A stretch of 64,000 bases of DNA from Magnolia sinica. Its lineage: Eukaryota; Streptophyta; Magnoliopsida; Magnoliales; Magnoliaceae. This document shows, one piece after another, positions 34,039 to 45,291 of this stretch. The position numbers and the translations under genes are program-made. The notes under the pieces are model-generated. The model was not told the DNA's origin. It worked only from the letters and a program-made list of their open reading frames with translations, and searched no databases. Positions within the stretch are counted from its first letter, which is position 1. Each line of letters starts with the position of its first letter. The DNA lies in contig NC_080583.1 of assembly GCF_029962835.1 (NCBI RefSeq), positions 69,487,158-69,551,157 of the forward strand, written 5' to 3'.

Positions 34039-36560
34039 GCTACTTCATTACATGATTCTATTTTGTCTTATGAGTTTCAGCCCAATGGTTTTTTTGGGTA
34101 GAATCAGTTTAGGTTGTATGTTCTCGCGACTGTGATACTTCTAATCCAACACGAACTGACTATTTAGGCAGCATTTAGATGCACTATCCAATAAAATTGC
34201 AATAACAAGTTCAATAAAGTGGAAATGACCAAATTGCAATTAGTTAGTATTCATATTCAATAAAGTAGAAGTCCGCTATCAAAAGCAGAAATAAGTAGGC
34301 CGGATATCTACCAGGATGACTTTAGAAAAACATGGAACTGGAAGATGTGCAGAAATGAATCTACTTGGTGCAGTCTCATGAACATATAAAAACTTGCCTC
34401 CATACACCTAGCCATACTACACAGACATGGAACAGGAAGATCCCCGTCATCCATAAAATCAACTTACTTTGTACCTACCTTGGCCGAGAAAGAAGGACAT
34501 AGTCTCAACTTCTAATCAGATGGGCCATGCATGTATTTTGAATGCAGGCTATTTTTCATTTCCTTAGATGCCATTTTGATGAACCGCCTACCACACATGG
34601 ACGCCATGCTTGTGAGTAAGTAGTGTGAGTAAAAATCCAAGAGTATCTTTCTTTAAAAAGCCATTGGAAAAAAAAAACCGTGAATAAGAACAATATGACT
34701 AAGAACATGAAATTACCATTGAGAGAAGATCATGAGCTAATAAAAACCAAGTACAAAATGCATTAATAGAGGAAAGAACCATCAAGATGCATATAATTAG
34801 GGATTTACGTCAGTCCAAGAGACAACCGTGAGTAAGAATATTAGCTTTGAAAACAAAACAATGAGCTAAAAACCATGGATATCTGGCTTCATGGTAAGAT
34901 GATTTGGACAGTCCAGCTAATTTGCACCAACAGAGATAGCTGTCAGTCCAAAAATACTTACAGGGCCAATACATTTTTTTTCCTTTTGTCAAGCAATGGA
35001 TGTCCCACTTGAAAGAAATTTGATTACATTCTGTTTGCATTTGCAATGTACAAAATGGAGATTTCTGATATGGTTAGCCATAACAAAGCATTTTCCTGTT
35101 TACCCTCAGGCCATGATGAATGTTCATTTCTCACCAACAGCTCCATATCTCTTTCTACTGAATCACTCATAGCACATATGGACAGCAAGGTTAAAACAAC
35201 ATTTTTATACAAGCGCTTTCTAAAATTTCTAAGTGGGATGGGAAGTTCTTAAAAGAAACCAAAAAACAAAAAACAAAAACAAAACAAAGCAAAACAAAAC
35301 AAAAAAAGAAAAAAAAATCATGCTGCATACTGCAGAGTGCAGACATCCAAATGCTATTTTGGGTAAAGGAAAAACCAATGTATCAGACCATCAAAACACT
35401 AAATTAAAGATCATCAAACATGCTAGCAATTATGAACATTGACAAGCCTGCACATATTACAAAAATGAATAAATTGGGACTGCATCACATCAAGGAAAGC
35501 CCTTCAAAATGTACCATAGAACGATAACAAAAATACCGCAGTACCTTGCTATGACAAAAATATTCATGACCAATTACAAAAGCAACGGTTCTTTCCATAC
35601 ACAATTATTGAATCACCTCCCTTGATCATGACACACTTTTCCCAAAACCATAGCTTAGCAAAACAATTGAATTGCATAGGCATAGGATATTCTATTGGAA
35701 CCATAATTTTATTTCTCAAAGCAACTGGTTGATTTTAATAAACCTTTGTAATTAATTGCATGCTCATAGCATCTGTAAGAGTTTTGTGTTCTTATTGCCA
35801 AGCCCAAGCTTGCATAAAAGAGTGTTTCCTTAGCATAGCAGCCAGCATGCTAAGGCAACTCGTCCCTGCTCCCTAGGCTATATTTTCAATTCCATAAGTC
35901 CACAAATGCATTACAACTTACTTCAGTGGTTACACTTCCACATGTTTGGAGGAGGAGGTAGGGTATATACCTGAAGGTGGTGGCTGTATAACCATATATG
36001 CATGTTTTAAGCTTGCTAGTGTTGTGCATATAAAGCATGCACCTGCCCAACAAAACCCACTTGCAATTCAAATCAATGCAACAACAAAATCAAAACCTAT
36101 GATAACTATTGTAATATATATTTGAAATATTAATGGAAAGAAGTTGCGATAAATACATAAGAGGTGCATGCCTGTGCAACATGGGCTTTGGGAATTTCGT
36201 CAAACAGTTGGCATCCCTTCCTCCACATGTTCTTGGTCCCTAGACACTAGATTGATGTTAGTGAAGCAACAATCAATTGGCTCGGGATCGAACCATGCCG
36301 CAGCCCACAACACCATATTAAGCTTCACAATAGGGTACACCATGCATTTTCCAAGGGAAATCCCCCTCTACATCATCATACAACAAATTTACAGATAAAT
36401 TTTTGAAACTCTAATCTCAACATTTGATTTCAGTATAAAAAAGTATAAATAAAAAAATAATAATCAGAAACCCCTAAATCTAAACATCTGAAATTTGGAA
36501 ACAAGCAACAAAAAATTGATTGAAAATTGTTTCTACATAAACTAACCTTTCCTTAAAGAG
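32976..36560 (-). other. CACTA interior with no confidently identified exon
   Basis: AT-rich, intron-like. A GA microsatellite occupies 33989-34034. One minus-strand open stretch, about 36190-36355, reads KLNMVLWAAAWFDPEPIDCC and then FTNINLVSRDQEHVEEGMP before a stop. It is flanked by possible splice signals, and I do not recognise it. Other short frames (34810-35252, 35886-36071) have no domain features and overlap on both strands. Confidence 0.4.
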
Positions 36561-37004
36561 CTTGTTTGGTGCTCTGCCTATGACTTTTGCGACAAGTAGC
36601 AGAGAGAGCTCTGCTTTCAGATCTATCAGCGGAAAGGGGTTTTTGATTTTTTGTGAGTGGGAGTGAGAGAGGGGTTTCGAATCTTTCAGCAGAGAGAGGT
36701 TTTAGATCCTTCACGACCGGGAGTGCAAAAACTCGAAATCATCCATTGATGAAGAGGAGTTCGTGAGATCGAGTGGGAGGGGATGGTTAGGAAGAGAAGA
36801 GGAGTTCGTGAGAGGGGAGATCAAAAGAGAGAAAAAGAGCGCGAGAGATCGAGAGAGAGAGAGAGAGAGAGAGAAAAAAAAAAGGGGCAGGGAGATTGAG
36901 AGAGAGAAAGGGACGTACCTGAGAGGGAATAGGGTTGAGTGGAGGGAGGGAAATGAATGTTTCGTGAGAGGGGGAAAAGAAAAAGGCAGCGCGGTTTTCC
37001 GCAT
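36561..37004 (-). promoter_or_regulatory. GA/CT-rich 5' region of CACTA element
   Basis: Strongly purine-rich on the plus strand with a GA run at 36856-36873. The counterpart in the second CACTA (52172-52353 and 55432-55530) is likewise CT-rich at the same distance from the terminus, so this is probably the 5' untranslated/promoter region. The long low-complexity frames here are not called as genes. Confidence 0.5.
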
Positions 37005-37544
37005 TTTTCCCTGCTACGGTTTTTAACCGTAGCTAAAATCCAATACGACTGTAGCTAATGATCAATCCGTAATGGGCCCTCCACGGTTCACATTTGACGG
37101 GATCTTGATGTACGACCTTATCAAGGGCTTTGTGGGGTCCATCTTGATTCAATCGATATATCCACTCCGTCCATTAATTTTGTAATTTTTTTATAGGGAA
37201 TGAACCCAACATCTAGGCAAATCGAAGGTTTAATTGAACCACACCATCGTTCAATGAATTAATCTCCACTCTTTCCTACCGTGTGGTCCACTTGTGCTTT
37301 CGATCTACTTTCTTTTTTGGGTTCTTGCCCTAAAATACTCTTAAAAAATGGATAGACATATTAAATGGAGTACATGCATTTTAATGGGCCTCGTAGAGTC
37401 CCTTATGAGGTATCCAAGGTTGCATGTATGTCTAGCGGAGTTAGCATTTAGTTACAGTTTTAAGCCGTAGCAAATACACTACGGTTTATAGCCGTAGCAA
37501 AAAGTAAGAATAGTCCGTAGCCTTTGGTCGTTTTCTTGGTAGTG
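37005..37544. repeat. CACTA subterminal repeats, 5' end, split by a MITE
   Basis: ctacggtttttaaccgtagc at 37013, several ccgtagc/gctacgg copies at 37450-37530, then the terminal inverted repeat. A GGGCCC MITE (37123-37404) sits between the two groups. Confidence 0.8.
37123..37404. mobile_element. GGGCCC MITE (AAGGG-ended subtype) within CACTA end
   Basis: Ends aagggctttgtggggtcc and gggcctcgtagagtccctt are inverted copies; the arms include atccactccgtccatt and aatggatagacatatt. An homologous MITE is at the same place in the second CACTA (51884-52171). Confidence 0.8.
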
Positions 37545-37547
37545 TTA

Positions 37548-38339
37548 ATATCTGCATCACATGTAACTATTGGTAGATATTGGACATTTTTGCTGATGTT
37601 ATTAGTACCAGGGAGAATATTTTAAAATGAAAAAGCATGTAGCTTTTTAATTAGATTGAGAATAGTTTTAGCCTTTCACTTTATTAATTCTTGAGAGTAG
37701 CCTGCACCCACTTCTCACGTCTTTGTATGTAGCCCACACTATAGAGCTCATGTGACAAAAGTTATATGGCCTACCATAATGAATCATACGAGGATACCTG
37801 AGTCAACTCAACTCAGACCGGATTTCGCCGAGATAAAATAATACTAATAATAATAATCAATCTACTCATGACTCAATCAAAATTTGAGAAAACCCAATGA
37901 ATCCGGAAAAACATTTCAAAACTTGATTGGTGCAACTCAACATTATTTATATATTTTTTATACTTTTAAATATGTATTGAAAAATCTTAGAAAACATTGT
38001 ACAAGTTCTCAAAAAACTCACCTGAGTTTTTCAATCAATTCTACTCAACTAGTTTGTGAGTTGATCCATCCACAGTTGAACCTTTCTCTCTTTATGTCTC
38101 TATGTATATGTGGACTTACATTTAGCCTCATTTGTTCATTTTTGTCTCTTTCCTAAGCTTTTATCTCTCTATATTTTTCATCTCCTAGCACACATTGTAC
38201 ATTGTACATGCCGCATCACACGGTATCGTATAACTCCTCTTTAAGTAGGATACATATAATCTCTAACATTAGAACTCCAATTATAATTTCACCATCACCT
38301 TCAAAAGTATTTAAAATTATTACCAAGTTCTAATTTCAT
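37548..38339. other. Spacer, no gene
   Basis: AT-rich, with actcaactcagaccgg-type phrases. It may include the first part of the copia LTR whose end is at 38642; its start cannot be fixed because there is no second LTR. No coding frame is supported. Confidence 0.35.
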
Positions 38340-38642
38340 TAGGAAACTTAGTTATTAAGCAAGTTAAAGTTGAGTCAAATTAGGAAATATGTTGCTAAGG
38401 AAATTTTCTTCTTAAAATTTTAGTGTCAGCAGGATTAGGGAATAAGAAACCCTCTTTTTCTTTATATGGGTTAGCTAATACACAATGTGTAAAAGCCTTC
38501 TATCTTGTCTTGTTACTTTTTTAATAAAGTAATTTTGCCTTTTAGTATCTCCCTCCCTCTACATTCTCTTCTATTCTCTTTTTCTTCTTTTCTATGTATG
38601 CTAAGACCCTCATCGCTATGTTCTTGCATGTGAAATTTCGCA
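38340..38642 (+). mobile_element. Copia 5' LTR, right edge defined by the primer-binding site
   Basis: Sequence ending ...gaaatttcgca directly before tgatatcagagcc. It includes a CT-rich stretch and ttctttatatgggttagc. The left limit is approximate. Confidence 0.55.
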
Positions 38643-38655
38643 TGATATCAGAGCC
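38643..38655 (+). other. Primer-binding site, initiator tRNA-Met
   Basis: tgatatcagagcc differs by one base from tggtatcagagcc, the usual copia primer site complementary to plant tRNA-iMet. Confidence 0.75.
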
Positions 38656-38870
38656 TCACCATTACGTAGATTGATATGTTTTGAGTTTTTTCGCTTTCAC
38701 TTTATATTAGTTCTCCTTATTGGCAAGTTTTTTTTTTTTTTGGTGTTAGTGTGTTTGATCATGTTAATATCGAGTGCTATTGTTCATGAAGTTCTTATGA
38801 TGAAGAAATGTTTTTTAAAAAATGTGGCTCTAGAGTTATTTTATAGGATAGGACTTTTGAGATATCATCA

Positions 38871-39508
38871 ATGGTAGCAATCCCATATCAGCAACAGGAC
38901 AATGGGGGCTTGCAAATTGGAGAAAAGAATAATGGTAAGGCTCTATATGCGATCCAAATCTTCTGTGAATCAAATATGCTTTCCTATGTTAGGAAATTAA
39001 ATTTGGTAAATGAAGTGTAAGATCACTTGGCCACTATGCATGAGAAAGTGACCAGGGTTCGAGAAGCATTTTTTGAAATAAAATTAAGGGTGATAAAGCA
39101 AAGCAATGACTCTATGGTGGAGTTTTCTCGAAATGTGAAGGTAGAATATAATCAGATAAAGGAAATTAGCATCAAGATGAAAATGAAACTCAAGTAGTGA
39201 TTATTTCAAAAAACCTATGAACCAACCGAGTTTGATGCTATCAGATTATTAATTCAAGAAGATAAGCAACCTATGAAGGAAAGGTAAGTATGTTACTATA
39301 AGAATATGCTCTTTTAAAAAATAAATGTTAGATACTTAAAGTGGTTCTAAAAAAGTGGAGACAAGCAACGATATTTTGGTTTTACAAACATGTGTTCAAC
39401 CCCATGTTAGGAAATGATGTGGTTCAGAAAGGAATTCTAAAATATTATACCAAAACCACTTACAATTTCAAAATCATCAACAATCTTAAAAGGAATTATC
39501 AGTATGTT
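38871..39508 (+). pseudogene. Copia gag, decayed
   Basis: From ATG 38871 the frame reads MVAIPYQQ, KALYAIQIFCESNMLSYVRK, DHLATMHEKVTRVREAFFEI, KLRVIKQSNDSMVEFSRNV and YEPTEFDAIRLLIQEDKQ, a typical copia gag core. Stops occur after NEV, after KMKLK and after MKER, and the remainder decays. The sequence is interrupted at 39516 by a hAT element. The last 245 bp are present again at 42403-42640 on the other side. Confidence 0.85.
39265..39508 (+). repeat. Gag segment duplicated at 42403-42640, copy 1
   Basis: Shares acctatgaaggaaaggtaag, tttacaaaca, gaaggaattct / aatcctcaaa and gacaatctta blocks, in order, with 42403-42640. About 15-20 percent of positions differ by eye, so the duplication is old. 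Confidence 0.75.
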
Positions 39509-39954
39509 ACTGCAAGCAGTGTTCGAGTTGTCGGTATCGCTACAAGTTTTGCTGGTTGGAGATAAAGATATAATATCGTTATTGCCGATAACCGAAAATG
39601 CAGGGAAAAAGGGGGAAGCATGGAGAAAATGGTGAAATTTTTTAGTGAAACTTCAGGACATGCCTAAATACACATATTTACATATTCAGGAATGAAAAAA
39701 TTACAAAAAGAATGCATTAAATAATAAGTTTCGTAAGAAATCACTCAAATAGTAACCAAAATGTGTTTATATAATATAAGTATAGTTAACATATAATAAT
39801 TAACACATGTAAAAGTAAATGAATTAAAAAAGTTTTTGGATAGCTTTGAGACAATGCTGCTTTTCACTTCCCTCGTCTGGATGGCTTGGATTGTACAATT
39901 GTTGTTGTTAAACAACCAATATCAAATGGGTCATTGCCAAGAAAAAAGAAAAAA

Positions 39955-40160
39955 AAAATAACGAAAAAAAAAACTAATCCAAAACTTCTGTGACCCCACG
40001 AATGTTTTTATGGTGGAGGTTTAATTTGCATTGTTTTCGATCATGCGACCCACTTGATTTTTGGATATGCCTCATTTTTTGGCCCATGTCCTAACATGGT
40101 CTAGAAAAACAAATGGGTAGAGTGGGTTTCTCACAAATATCATGGTGGGCCCACCTAACA
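39955..40160. mobile_element. GGGCCC MITE, right half
   Basis: actaatccaaaacttctgtg, gtggaggtttaatttgcatt, gcgacccacttgatttttgg, cctcattttttggccc, agagtgggtttctcacaaat and tcatggtgggcccacc follow the family's right half. Confidence 0.8.
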
Positions 40161-40229
40161 TCCATGGCAAGCCCTTCTTTGAAGGCTTTGTAGGAGTGGA
40201 TTGCAGATCGAGCAACTCTTAACATACTG

Positions 40230-40675
40230 AGTAAAATCCATGGGGTCCATCATGATTTATGTATTTTATCCACTCTGTCCATCCATTTTACGAAACAATT
40301 TTAGGGCTTTATTAAAAAAATGAAGCATACCCAAAGCTCAAGTGGACCACACCATAGGAAACAGTGTGAATTGAACATCTACTGTTGAAACATTTTGATG
40401 GCTATAGAAGTTTTAAATGAAGTTGATATTTGTATTTTCCATTCATCTATGTCTTTGTGATCTTATGAATAGGTTGGATAACAAATAAACATCACTGTGG
40501 GCCCTAAAACAGTTTCAACATTAGAAATCATCATTCTCACGATTTCACATCGCATGGTCCAATTGAGCTTTGGATATGCTTCAATTTTCGGCTCAACCCC
40601 TAAAATGAGCCCGAAAAATAGATGGACGACATGGATAAAGCACATACATTCACGGTGGGCCCAACATAGTTTACC
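40230..40675. mobile_element. GGGCCC fold-back MITE, complete
   Basis: Ends agtaaaatccatggggtcc and ggtgggcccaacatagtttac are inverted copies with mismatches. Between them are the standard blocks, with ggaccacaccataggaaaca and gcatggtccaattgagcttt in the two arms. Confidence 0.82.
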
Positions 40676-40749
40676 CAATACATTAAAACCGTACGAGTAA
40701 CCCAGTACCAGTGGGATTTCTTCACAGTCCATTATTAGGTGGGCCCCTG

Positions 40750-41188
40750 GTCGTGGGGCTACATCAATAATATAAGATGTATATCTACACCTTCCATTCA
40801 TTCTGGTAGGTTATTTTAGGGCATGGGCCACAAAATCAGTCAGATCCAATTCTGAGGTGGACCACACCATAGAAAATAGTGGTCATTGAATGACCACCAT
40901 TAAAAACTTCTTGGAGCCCAAAAGTTTTGATCATAAGCCTGATATTTGTGTTTTCCCTTCATTCAGGTCTATGTGAACCTAATGAAGTGGTTTGGTGGCA
41001 AATAAAAAGTACAATGGGCCTTAAAAAAATTTTAATGGCAAGCGTTCAATCACATTGTTTCCTGTGGTGTGGTCAACCAGAAATGTGGATCTAACTCATT
41101 TTTTAGCTCATTCCATAAAATGAGTGTCCAAAATAGATGGATGGAGCAGATAAAATATGTTACATCATAGTGGAGCCACAATATCGTA
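40750..41188. mobile_element. GGGCCC fold-back MITE, ends diverged
   Basis: Left arm gtcgtggggctacatcaata, aggttattttagggcatggg, ggtggaccacaccatagaaa; right arm ttcctgtggtgtggtcaacc, gatggatggagcagataaaa, acatcatagtggagccaca. Confidence 0.78.
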
Positions 41189-41287
41189 AGTAGACGCGAC
41201 TCACGACTCGCAGCAACATAAGCATCATCAACGTCCTTGAAAAAAAAAGGACGCAAATTAGACACTGACAAGTTGAGTTGTGAGTGG

Positions 41288-41766
41288 GCTACTGAAGTGT
41301 CATCACCAAGTTCTGTGGGCCCCACTATGATGTATGTGTTGTATCCACACCATCCATCCATTTTGAGATATCATTTTAGGGCATGAACCAAAGAATGAGG
41401 CAGATAAAAAGCTGTAGTGGACCCCACCACAGAAAATAGTAGGGAAAGTGATTCCCATCGTTGAAACTATCCTTAGGCCTAGCATAATGTTTATTTGAAA
41501 TCCAACCTGTTCAAAAGTTCAAAAAAAACATGAAATAAGGGAAAACACAAATATCAGTTGATCTAAAACTTTTGTAGCCTTTAGAAGTTTTTAATGGTGG
41601 GCGTCATTGTCCCCACCATTTTCTGTGCTGGGGTCCACTAGAGCTTTGGATTTAACTCATTCTTTGGATATTGTCTTAAAATGATCTCTACAAATGGATG
41701 GAAGGTGTGGATACAAAACACACATCATGGTGGGGCCCACGGAACTTGGTGACGTCACTTCAATAG
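41288..41766. mobile_element. GGGCCC fold-back MITE, complete, very long inverted repeats
   Basis: Outer ends gctactgaagtgtcatcacc and ggtgacgtcacttcaatagc are inverted copies with three mismatches, followed inward by aagttctgtgggccccac / gtggggcccacggaactt. Arms pair through most of the 479 bp. Confidence 0.88.
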
Positions 41767-41789
41767 CGAGTCTAGCTACTCAACCTGTC

Positions 41790-42396
41790 AGTAGCTAATT
41801 CGTGCCTGAAAAAAAAGGGGTCTAATGCTATTTCCGGAAAGGGGAATAGGGTTTCTCGTTTCCATTTCGAATCTAAATCCCAATCTAAGGGTTTCCATTT
41901 CAAACCCAAATCTCTAAATCGAACCAAAATTCCCAAGAGATATCGCAGATTATTCACCGGAATTCTCATTGATTCTGAAAATTTTTATCTATTCGAAGAA
42001 AAAAGGAAAAGGGGAGATTTTTTCGTACCTGTAGAAGATCGAAACACAATTGTTGTCGATTAATCGATTGGCCCACCGAATTCTTCTTCCGATCAGACGT
42101 ACCTCTTCTACATGTACCGAAATCACCTTCTTACAATTTTTTCTTTTTTTTTTCTGCATTTATGATGCTCTACCCAAAATCTCTTTTACTACCTTTTTAT
42201 CAGCGAAATGGAGTTAGGTAGCTACAACAAATTTGTCGCCCGACAACTCTAATTATCGCGAAAACTCTAAAAAAATTGTCGATAATTCGCCGACAACTGG
42301 CAGAGAAATGAAAAAAGGGGTTTTCGGTGTCGCAACGCTGGCAACATCGATATTATCATCGATATTGTCAATTTTTCGCCGATAAATTAAACACTG
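41790..42396 (-). other. Right part of the hAT element, possible old transposase gene leader
   Basis: On the minus strand there is a pyrimidine/purine-biased leader with a donor-like site (tctacaggtacg at about 42030). No protein domain is visible. It ends in the terminal inverted repeat with cgccgacaac-type motifs. Confidence 0.3.
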
Positions 42397-42402
42397 CTTG
42401 CA

Positions 42403-42910
42403 AGAAGCTACCTATGAAGAAAGGGTAGGTATATTACTATAAGAGGAGTTCAAAAAATAAAGATTAAAGGTTAAAAGTGGTTCTAAGAAAGCAGAGACAA
42501 GTAATGATATTTTATTTTTACAAACAAGTAATTGACCTCATATTAGGAGAAGATATTGCGGTTCGGGAAGGAATCCTCAAAACTTTTATCAAAATTACAA
42601 ACAATTTTAAAATCGTTGACAATCTTAATTATCGGATAAAAAACAATTAAAGCAATCCTCAAAGAAGTACACACCAAAATCAAGTGTTATAATTGTGGAA
42701 AATTATACGCATTATGGAAAGCAATATAAATTCAGTGAAGAAAACTACATTATTAAATGTAAGAAAAGAGATATTGAAGAGAAGATCAAAAAAATCATCT
42801 CTGCAATGCAAGTTTGAAAATCATATGCAAATAAGTGATATATAGATTCAACATGCGTGAATCACATGACAACAAGAGAAGATCTTTTACGGCCTGTTTT
42901 TTTTTTTTTA
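42403..42910 (+). pseudogene. Copia gag end and protease start, decayed
   Basis: 42403-42640 is the second copy of the duplicated gag segment. It continues with KCYNCGKLYALWKAI (42680-42725), a damaged CCHC zinc knuckle in which the expected GH and final C are lost, and then IDSTCVNHMTTREDL at about 42845-42890. This corresponds to the copia protease start motif DSGCSNHMT with the catalytic-site G replaced by T. Inactive. Confidence 0.8.
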
Positions 42911-42989
42911 ATTTACAATGTAAATATGTTGTAAATGAACATTTATTATTTACATTCGTATTTACAGTGGAACTTGACACAGGGAAGGG

Positions 42990-43177
42990 TAGGGAATGAC
43001 GTGATGAGGTTAATCATCGTCTTCCTCTATCAATAAATACCTTGAATCCACAAGGCACTCTTGAATCCACAAGAGAAAATTCCCAAATCCACAAGAATAT
43101 AAAACTTTTTAAGAAATTTAATTGATAGCTTCCCTAAAATAAACGAGTTTATCATGCTTAAATAACTCTAAACAAAC
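42990..43177 (-). repeat. 3' LTR of deleted gypsy element, distal part
   Basis: Matches 48212-48400 (aatcatcgtcttcctYKatc, gcactcttgaatYcacaaga). Followed at 43178 by the inserted solo LTR; the LTR resumes at 46385. Confidence 0.78.
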
Positions 43178-45246
43178 TGTCACACCCCAAAATTTGGTAC
43201 CTGAGTACAAAGGCCCCCCTAGTCCCAAGTTCCTGGGTGTGAACCAAATAAAATGCACGTGTATACTCATTTAGATTCACATTCATTACAGACACGAATA
43301 ATTTGAGTAACATAATTCAACTTAACGGATTCAAAGTGAGGTAGTGATAATAAAAATTCATAAATATAAGGCTAACCATCAAAGTACCATCACAATAGTG
43401 GTGTACGCCCAAATGGGGACTATAAAGCCACAATAAGCATTTTACAAAACAACTAACAAAGTTTGCCTAGCTGGGGACTCAAAATCTATAGATCCTCAAA
43501 ATGTACAAAAAGGAGAGAGGCGAGGCACTCGACCCAAGCCTGCCCATCCGTCAACTGAAAGTATGGGCCGCCATCAACGGGGTCCATTATGTCTCATCAG
43601 ATGTGTTGGTCTCAGTGGTACCTGTATCAATAATATTGTTTGGTTGATTTTTTAAAACACTGTCCCAAATGAGAGTGAGTAGCTAACTCAGTGGTTCCCT
43701 TTTCTAAATTACATATGTTATCAACACAATTAAGTATAGACAATAATAGCATTACCAAACAAACAATTACTAAGTTAATTATTTAAATGCATGGACGACA
43801 TGATGTTATGCGCAATGGTTGGCCCGTAACACAATCCAACAGTTTTTAACATGATGAATGCCTTGGATCAATGATACCAATATAGAACCACATCAATGCT
43901 ACTACTAGTGATGACGTCAATATATGCGCAATGGTTGACCCACATCACAACTTAACAATGTAAATATATGCATGATTAACCAAGTAGTTATTTTTTCTAG
44001 TTCAAATAGCAAATTGCACAATTAGGATACATCAATTCTATCAATTGTCACTAAACGGATTCACGAAGCTTGTAGTGGCACGTAGCGGCCCCTCACCAGT
44101 GTCCCTTGATCCAAATTTGGGTTCATCACACAATAGTCTATACAACTCAATCAGGTTCATATTAGGGCTTTTTGCCCAAGAACAATCACAACTAGGGTGA
44201 AGGTCATCACCCAAACCCCAATTGTGGAGAAGGCATGTCACCCAAACCATCAACAATATGGTAGGATTGCGACATTCATTGGTGCTTAGAGGTCACTATG
44301 GGGAGGCTCGTCACCCAATGTTTTACCAACATGGAGGGATTGTCACCTAATATTTTGCCTATGTGGCAGGCATGTCACCTCAGCATAGGTTGACAGCTTA
44401 GACACGGTGTCCCATACCATCATGCCTGACTCACGAGTCTTTATGGGATCATAACGCACTAACGGTTATGAATGATCTTGATTCAATTGTAATAATGGTA
44501 TCTTAAATTCCTTCGAATGTTATATAACCATCAAACATAAGAATGATGAGGCCATGCATTGGATTAATCCGATCGAGAACGAGGGACCCTGGGTAAAAAT
44601 GACATTGGGTGCGAAGCATCCCCTGTAGCTCCAACTACTGTCGGTCGTCCATGTTTAACCTCGGTCGACCATATAAGTCTGGGATAGCCAACTCAAACTG
44701 GGCCATCCACTTATTTAACATTTTGCATTGGTCAATTCACAAGACTATAAATCAGATTATCAAATACATAGACATAATCATGAAACAACTTAATACCACA
44801 ATAGGATACATTAACCGAACATGAGTACGAATCAGTTCGATTCAATGTGTATCAATATAATCCAACGTATATCAACATCACTTATCAATTTACACACAAG
44901 ACTTCTAATAGTAGGAGTTTCATCTTATTGAAGCATTTCATCAAATATGTTGGCTACCATCGACAAGTAATATTAAGTTACAAAAATAAAGCAATTCAAA
45001 CAAAAATAACATATGACATCTTATAATCAACCAAAAATCATTGTCTAAAATTATCATTAGTTGATAAAATAAAACTTAGAAGAATGATCTGTACCTTAGA
45101 GGGGATTATACGATTTAATCGCACTTAAGACTAAGGTTCTTAGGGGAAAACTCCAAATCCTAAACCCAAATCAATTAGACATCGTTAATAACTATAAATT
45201 TACATTAGATTACTTAATTGAAGGGTAAGGTGTAATTTTTACCTCT

Positions 45247-45291
<45 letters not shown>

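Larger units (their letters stand above)
27349..37544 (-). mobile_element. CACTA (En/Spm) element carrying host gene fragments (Pack-CACTA), complete
   Basis: Termini cactgccaaaaaact (left) and ttcttggtagtg (right, inverted cactaccaagaa) are flanked by identical TTA at 27346-27348 and 37545-37547, the 3-bp target duplication of CACTA elements. Both ends hold many short gctacgg/ccgtagc subterminal repeats in both orientations (27372-27645; 37005-37060 and 37450-37530), the usual transposase-binding arrangement. The right end corresponds to the 5' end of the related element at 51739, so it reads on the minus strand. I find no tnp2 transposase. Instead the interior holds minus-strand exons of an LRR receptor kinase and of NOT1, with introns. 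Confidence 0.9.
39517..42396. mobile_element. Non-autonomous hAT-like element, 2.9 kb, filled with MITEs
   Basis: Ends cagtgttcgagttgtcgg and the inverted ccgataaattaaacactg (terminal repeats of about 18 bp). They are flanked by actgcaag (39509-39516) and cttgcaag (42397-42404), an imperfect 8-bp target duplication, the hAT size. Subterminal tcgccgacaa / ttgtcggt motifs occur at both ends. There is no transposase; the interior holds four GGGCCC MITEs and a 600-bp right part (41790-42396) that may be the remnant of a gene leader. Confidence 0.75.

Noticed and set aside
36711..37026. Serine/leucine-rich and arginine/glutamate-rich frames near the CACTA 5' end
   Set aside because: Low-complexity translations of a GA/CT-rich leader on both strands.
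27349..37544. Functional host NOT1 or receptor kinase gene
   Set aside because: Only a few exons of each are present, with stops and frameshifts, inside CACTA termini with a target duplication.
40463..41485. Minus- and plus-strand frames of 60-112 codons
   Set aside because: They lie within fold-back MITEs; arms of the same MITEs elsewhere do not keep the frames.
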